From: Prosapia bicincta
Lineage: Eukaryota; Arthropoda; Insecta; Hemiptera; Cercopidae
NCBI GenBank assembly: GCA_036971475.1
Contig: JBAIZL010000002.1
Coordinates: 166,668,214-166,732,213 of the forward strand
Direction: 5' to 3'
DNA length: 64,000 bases
The position numbers were made by a program, and so were the translations under genes. Each line of letters starts with the position of its first letter. Position 1 is the stretch's first letter. Shown here in pieces: positions 57,838 to 64,000 of the stretch. The notes beneath the pieces were generated by a model. It was not told the origin of the DNA, made no database searches, and saw only the letters and a list, made by a program, of their open reading frames with translations.

Positions 57838-60596
57838 TAGGGGAGACTGTTGTACCTTGAGCATAGTGTACTTTGGAACACTAGTTGATTTTTGGACTTT
57901 ACTGCATTCTGTTGGTCATTTAAGGAACTCTTTCAACAAATTAGGCATAGGTAGCGCTGTAAACAAAAATGTAGTTTATTCTGTGCCATTCTGTTACTGG
58001 TATATGACTTTGAAGTTTTGTGTGCGCTGAGTAAATGTTTTGAGTTTAATTTGAGTTGTGTTATATTCGTAGTAGTTAAAAATGTCATAAATATGTTGAT
58101 ACCATCCTATACCCTGGTTTATGGGGAGTAAAATACTGTAATAAATTTTTAAATAGCGTCTAACCTATAAATAAGTAGACAAGATTTCTCCAAGATGGCG
58201 CCCTGTTGTACCCATACAAGACAGAACACGGTCCAAGGTACAAGATGTTATATTTTTCTTTATTTCATTGCAGATCACAATGCCACGCAGTAAATCTGGT
58301 GTAAAAAGGGCGCCTGTCAACCCAGATGCAATAAGAACCGTTATAGAAGACGTAACCTCTTCTTCAGATAAACGGATTTCAATTCGAGAAGCGTGTAAAT
58401 TTTATAATGTTAAACTGGCAACTCTTTCCAGACATTTAGCTTATTTTAAAATATCTGGAGAGAAATCATATAAGTTTAAAACAAATTGTGACACCAACAG
58501 AGTTTTCAATGATGAAGAAGAGAAGCTTTTTGTCGCCTATATAGAAAATGTTGCTAAAATGAACTATGGGCTAACAAAAAAAGGAGTTAGACAATTGGCA
58601 TATAAATTTGCTATTGCAAATGAAAAGAAATCCCGGACAAGTGGAATGGGGATAAAATCGCCGGAGAAGAATGAATGCGGTGGTTCATGAGAAGGCATGC
58701 AAATAAACTGCCTGTAAGAAAACCGGAAGCAGCCAGTCTGTCGCGGTTGACAAGTTTTAATAAAAAAAATATCAAGTGCTTTTTCGATAACATAGAAGAC
58801 GTTCACAATAGGTTCGGTCCCATTGCTCCCCATAGAATCTGGAATATTGATGAAACTGGACTGTCAACCGTTCAGACTCCGTCCTTCATAGTAGCTCCAA
58901 AGGGTGTTAAGCAGATTGGCAGCTGTACTTCAGCTGAAAGAGGGACATTAGTAATTATGATAGCTGCTGTATCTGCAATAGGAAACCATATTCCGCCGCT
59001 ACTTGTTTTCCCTAGGGTATTTTTCAAAGACAGAATGATATTTGGTGCTCCTCCAGGAATCGTAGGCGTGGCATCGCCCTCTGGATGGTCAAACGATCAG
59101 ATTTTTCTCAAATTTCTTGAGCATTTTATTACCCACGTGCAGTGCTCTAAGAAGGAGCGAGTTCTCATTATACTAGATAACCATGAAACTCATTTATCTG
59201 TGAAGGCAACTGAACGGGCACGTGAGGTTGGAATTGTGTTAGTTACGTTTCCACCACATACTTCCAACAAGTTACAGCCTCTTGATTTAACAGTAAACGG
59301 ACCTCTAAAAACTTTTTATAAACAATGTGTAGACGCTTGACTCATAAATCATCCTGGACAAACATATGATATTTATTGCATAGCAAAAGCTCTGGGAACT
59401 GATTTCCCTTGTGCTTTCTCGACTACCAATATTGTTAGTGGGTTCAAGATGCCAGGAATTTACCCATTTGATAGAGGAATATTTTCTGACGACGATTTTA
59501 TGTGCTCTTATGTTACTGATCGTGAAAATCCTTCAGAAAAAAATATAGACCTTACTGAGACCTCTTCCACACCTTCAGCTGTTGCCTCTTGCTCGATAAA
59601 TGAAGTAATGGATTCAGTTAATCTTCCACAAACTCCTACCTCCGAAAAGCAAAGCATAATAATAGTTACTCCAAAAGCAAAACCAAGAACAACTGATAAA
59701 AGAGGAAGAAAAGCAGGTAAAACTCTTATCGTTACAGATGCACCCGAAAAGGAACTGCTGAGAAATGACAAAGAAAGAGCCAAGAGAAAAATGGTTTCTT
59801 AATTTACGTTTAACAAAAATGATAATCCTGATGAACCATGTGAAAGTAGAACACTTGAGAAAAAAGGCCAAACATTTGCTTTCATAAAACAACAGAAAAA
59901 AGGAGGCATAGACCACGGACTACTCATTCTTCTTCTTCGTCCTCTGAAGATGATGACACCTTGTTTCTAGTATCTACTGATGACAATGACAGTGCTGATG
60001 AAGAGTGCATATATTGTAAAATACCTTATCGGGAACATACAAAATGGAGAAGGGTGGAATTGCTTCCAGTGGTGTCACGAACTATGTGCTGGATCTAACA
60101 AACATTCATGGAAAACATACATTTGTGATTTCTGTAGGCCTACAAACAATTGATTTGAACAGTATGTCCAATAACTTTTGTTTTTAGATTGTGAATAATA
60201 ATTTTCATTTTAGTTTAAAATTTTTGTTTAGTTAGAAAAATTACTTTATTATTATTTCTGGCTTTTTCCATAAAACAAATTTATTATTAAACTATAAAAT
60301 AAAGTAACTTTCATGCTCAGATGGTTATATTATTTATTCCAAATATGGTGTTCCAAGGTACAAGAGGTAGAGTCCCATGGTACACGAACATAGTGTACCA
60401 TGGAACAGATGTTAGCGGTCAAGAATTTTTATTTTTTGAATAACAAATAGAATTAAAATTTAATTAAAAACTAGATATTTAAATACAATAAACAACACTG
60501 ATTACAACAAAAATGTCTATTTTACTCCTAAGCGCACCAGCCGTGAATTGAGTCAAAGAGTCATAATTGTGTTCCAAGGTACAACCGTCTCCCCTA
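57838..60596 (+). mobile_element. pogo-like DNA transposon, nearly complete
   Basis: 57840-60594 (2,755 bp) is bounded by inverted repeats GGGGAGACTGTTGTACCTT (left) and GGGGAGACGGTTGTACCTT (right, reverse complement), one mismatch in 19. TA target duplications lie at 57838-57839 and 60595-60596. CCAAGGTACA-type subterminal repeats occur near 58232, 60350 and 60574; these are plausible transposase-binding sites. It carries one transposase gene with few lesions. Confidence 0.9.
58280..60153 (+). pseudogene. pogo-like transposase, disrupted
   Basis: Starts MPRSKSGVKRAPVNPDAIR with a pipsqueak/CENP-B-type helix-turn-helix (SIREACKFYNVKLATLSRHL). The DDE core follows with Asp in WNIDETG (58849), Asp in ILDNHETH (59176) and Asp in NKLQPLDL (59284); all three acidic residues are present with about 35 residues between the last two. 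The C-terminal tail ends in a Cys/His cluster (EECIYCK, WNCFQWCHELC, CDFCRP), a PHD-like finger. Lesions: a frameshift near 58635, a stop at 59338-59340, and a loss of frame near 59800-60050. The start is the first ATG; a TTTCATTGCAG just upstream could be a splice acceptor. Confidence 0.85.
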
Positions 60597-60699
60597 AGTA
60601 AATTTTTATTTGTTATTGACAAATTAGGTACTAATCAAAAGATAGAATAAAAGAAAACTACAATAAAAAAACAGTATTTTTTTACCTTTTGGGGTATTT

Positions 60700-62060
60700 C
60701 TTACCGGATGACTTATTTCTTTCATTTTACGGCACAAGACACATCCATTTCGAAATGCCACATCAACCAGATAATGTAAATATAGGCCAGGACCATTCTT
60801 TACTTCAGGAGTCGATTATGTAGTTGGACACATTGTTATCCATGAGATCGGTGGCTCCCAATCTATTATTATTTAGTCCTACATTGTAGGGACGTTGGAT
60901 AGTTCCATTTTATTCAAGGATTGGGAATATCTCTTTAGCTCTTTGGTTGGACTAACACCAAATTCTGTTGATTCTATTGTCACTACACCGTTGTCCTTCC
61001 ATCTGACAAATAAGATACCACCTTGTTTTTCTACAGCAGAATGCCAAGTTCCTTGAGGGACATTAGGAAATGTCCTTTCATAGGGCTCTTAATCTTCGAA
61101 GGGATACAAAAACTTTAGGTATTTAATTTATCTTAAGGTCCCGGTTGCAGTATTTCGCGGAATATGACTGGTATAAATAAAAATTTAGTAGGTATTGATT
61201 ACAGGAATTTAAACACCACAATTTGAAACTAAACTTATTGGTTTAACTACCAACAATTGCTTCAAACTATTCTTTGTAAAAGGTTAATTATTACTCTCAT
61301 CGTATTTGCAACGTCTCGTGGGGAGACAAACATTTTTTAGCAATCTTTATTTTTTTAATAATCCGTTAAAAGTCTCAACTTGTACACCGTATGACGTAAG
61401 TCCGCATTGTTCCTATCTGCACAATGAATATATGAAATTACTCCGAGGACTCACTCACGTCTTATACTATTAGCAACAAGACCGTTGTCTTCCCTCCAAT
61501 TTTACCTTTAGGATGATAATGAATTATATCGTGTTAATATGAAAAAGCCTATAAAACACTTAAATTCCCTTTTTGAACGAGTTTTAGGTTTCTTCAGTCT
61601 TATTTTTAAACTGAGTGTATTTTTTCTGTTTCTCAAAAACTTAGCTGATATACTTTTTCATTGCAAATCGAAGAAATCTATACAGCTTTCTTCGGTTTCA
61701 GAAGGGATATTGTTATTTGGACGTCATTCTCTAACGTGAGGTAGAAAATCTCCCGAGATGAAATCGGAGATGGTTTTATTTTTTGTAAGGCGTCCTCTAA
61801 TCCACGGTTCATTGAGAGAATGTTTATTGAGGGAAATAGAGACTGACAGCAAAGCTATACTTGGATGAAGATTGTTTGAAAAATCATCAGAAGGTGAGGA
61901 ATGCTTGATTTGCATCTATACCACCAAACATTCTTTGGTTGATAGCGAAAATTATTTCTGCTGGTGCCAACCACTTCCTTTCGGAGAGGTGAAAAATATC
62001 ATATCATTGATCTTCATTGGGAAATTCTTCATCTGTAAGTGCTGAAGACTCCAGACGTTT
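60700..62060 (-). pseudogene. antisense piggyBac-like transposase remnant
   Basis: Minus-strand reading from about 61090 down gives QGGILFVRWKDNGVVTIEST, KRYSQSLNK and, after a frame change, GATDLMDNNVSNYIIDS and KEWSWPIF, then LHYLVDVAFRNG. These match in order the piggyBac segment 'VRW.DN..VT', 'GGVDRMDQNVS.Y', 'KKW.WP.F', 'LVDVA..N', including the third catalytic Asp. Upstream parts to about 62060 are plausible but poorly resolved. It is a different lineage from the piggyBac remnant at 54.5 kb. Confidence 0.6.
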
Positions 62061-62099
62061 AGCATAAACAGCATCGTTAGTGATCCTTCTGTTGCCTAG

Positions 62100-62613
62100 C
62101 AGCAACTCGATGACATGCAAACAAATTCAAACAATTAACAAACTTTCTGAAGTTTACGGTGTTACAACTGTAATTTAAATCTAAAGCTGTTTCTAAATGG
62201 AACATGCAGTTTTGTTATTATTTAAGAAACGTTTGAGACTAGCTATATTCCTACAAATAAAAATACAATATACGGTCTTACACATCCTGTACTATAAGTA
62301 ATCTCCGATCCCACAAATTTAAATTAAGGCAGGATTTTTATAAAAAAATTTATATAAAATTACAAAATCCTGAAGTTACAAATTTCGGTGAATACAATTT
62401 TTACATGGAATATATTAGGATACTTATTGTAATTAAATTATTAAATAAATATAGTAATACTCATGAAAATATAATTAATAAGTTGACCTTTATAACTTAA
62501 ATTGTATAATTTTAAAATATGTAGTTTCAATTTCAGAAAGTTAAAAACCCGATATAATTGAAACATATATTTAAAAACCAAATTTATATACTTATTCATA
62601 TACATCTATCCAT
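62100..62613. other. intergenic AT-rich sequence
   Basis: Nothing recognised. Confidence 0.4.
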
Positions 62614-62829
62614 GTATATAATTTCTTAAGCCAAATTATGAAGAAGTGGGAGCTTGGAAGGTCCTACATAGCTGGGAGTTGGCTCAAATTGAAGGTATTG
62701 ACACGAGGTAGCGAGGGAAAATATAGGTTTTTCTCAATTAAGAACATTTATAGAGTTTTGAGAAACTTGAAATTCCCAAAACATCCGTAAGGAATACATT
62801 GCATATGAAAAACAGCTGAGTATGATTTT
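62614..62829. repeat. direct repeat, copy 1
   Basis: Shares with 63400-63610 the ordered blocks TATATAATTTC, GGGAGCTTGGAAGGTC, AAGGTATTGACA, GGGAAAATAT and TGAGTATGATTT. Dispersed family or old local duplication; no terminal structure seen. Confidence 0.65.
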
Positions 62830-63399
62830 CAAATATTTCAGCTGAGTGCAGCTGAGTAACAGCTGTACAAATATAAAATGAAATAAAGCTGAGTACAAAT
62901 ATTTGAACCGTGGATCAGGTTTAGTTAATGGAGTACGTTTTATGTATGTACATACGGCATGTCTGACATATTGTACTAAATTAGAAATTATCACTGGTTC
63001 TGGAAAAAAACATCATATTTTTATCAAGAAATAAATTAATAGCAACAGATCTTAACATATCATTTCAAAAATCAATTTCCTTTAAGACTTACATTTTCAC
63101 TAACTACTATGGCTCAGGGCGAAACATTCCTAAGACCAGGGCTTCAATTGACCAAACCTGTTTTTACACACGCTCAACTTTATGGTGAGTAATATCTCAA
63201 GATGGATTAAATATACGATTGGTCAAAATAATCAAATTTAAAACGAATAATAAAAAAATATAGTTTACAAGGAAATTTTGTTATGAGAAAATTGAATTAT
63301 ATAAATTCAATTTCTTTTTAAAACAAATTATAATGCTTAAGTTTAGAATTTCTTTTTAATATAACTAGGGGCATTTGCCACTACATGCTCCTAGTCAAT

Positions 63400-63610
63400 A
63401 TATATAATTTCGTAAACCGAATTTTAAGAGAAATATTGTGGGAGCTTGGAAGGTCGTTCAGAGCTGAGATATGGCCCAAAATAAAGGTATTGACAAGAAG
63501 GAGCGGGGAAAATATGGTGTTTTCTCGATTTGTAACGTTTATAGGAACTTAAAGTTACCAAAATTCTCTATATGGAATAAATTGTAATGAAAAACACCTG
63601 AGTATGATTT
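63400..63610. repeat. direct repeat, copy 2
   Basis: Diverged copy of 62614-62829 with small gaps, about 785 bp downstream in the same orientation. The 570 bp between them and the 390 bp after copy 2 show no gene. Confidence 0.65.
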
Positions 63611-64000
63611 GTGTACAAAGAAATATTTTAACAACACGGAGGAGCGGGGTAGAATAGGTTTGTCTGGAAAACTGAACCTATTTCCAAACCTATTGTAAGA
63701 AAATATAAAATATAGGCCTACTTGTATTTTACATTTTTTAAATCATTTTAGTTACTTCATTCGCTTATTATTTTGTAGGTTATTTCACATAATAATGTAT
63801 TCACCTTGTATTTTTAAATTCGTAATTCTCTTCAGTTTTGTCTTTGTTGTAATTAAAAATTAGGGTATGTGGTTTTTGTAAATATTTTAATAAATGAATA
63901 AACATTAGCCTTAAATATTAGGATATTAGCTTTTTGATTGTAGTTATGTGAATAAATATTTCACCAACTATATTATCACTATTTACCACTATAAGTACTT

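Overview
The window is AT-rich animal DNA, most likely from an arthropod. Short exons sit in long introns, (TA)n, (GT)n and (CA)n arrays are frequent, and most recognisable sequence is transposon-derived (Ty3/gypsy, pogo/Tigger, piggyBac, Penelope-like). 'Insect, possibly hemipteroid' is inference; nothing seen fixes the species.

The only host gene I can support is a short-chain dehydrogenase/reductase (SDR, closest in motifs to FabG/HSD17B8) whose last four coding exons occur twice in tandem: block 1 at 1391-16265 and block 2 at 16819-20296. Exon lengths are the same in both (176, 128 and 86 nt for the last three; 195 versus 194 nt for the first), and splice phases match. Block 1 has one extra T that shifts the frame. 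No exon for the N-terminal NAD(P)-binding half was found before block 1 or between the blocks. Block 1 introns are swollen by a gypsy element (4391-8159, target duplication ACCG), a 2.5-kb degenerate 31-bp minisatellite (about 11380-13860) and an 803-bp terminal-inverted-repeat element (14103-14905).

From 20.4 to 43.6 kb the sequence is mostly intergenic with a decayed Tigger-like transposon (25494-27331), an inverted solo LTR (29625-31593, target duplication GTAT), a Penelope-like coding remnant (36947-37174), a second-family solo LTR (40553-41585) and several fold-back elements. A young gypsy element lies at 43616-51785 (target duplication GTGT). It has open gag and pol frames, a canonical -1 slippery heptamer at the gag stop, and a 3' LTR cut down to 387 bp that matches the 5' LTR without a difference I could see. 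After it come a decayed piggyBac-like element (from 54138), a nearly complete pogo-like element with clear terminal inverted repeats and TA duplication (57840-60594), an antisense piggyBac remnant (about 60730-62060) and a degenerate direct repeat (62614/63400).

The most interesting recurring signal is a hammerhead-ribozyme-like motif, best expressed at 18516-18548, 24200-24237 and 32417-32447 (minus strand), with weaker copies at 10995, 34400, 29967 and 45213, and a trace at 37301. The best copies share CUGANGA (interrupted at 32.4 kb), one extra U, a hairpin, GAAA and then a largely self-complementary hexamer. Several lie in fold-back elements next to (TA)n arrays. Such motifs are known from Penelope-like retroelements, and a Penelope-like endonuclease remnant is present in the same window.
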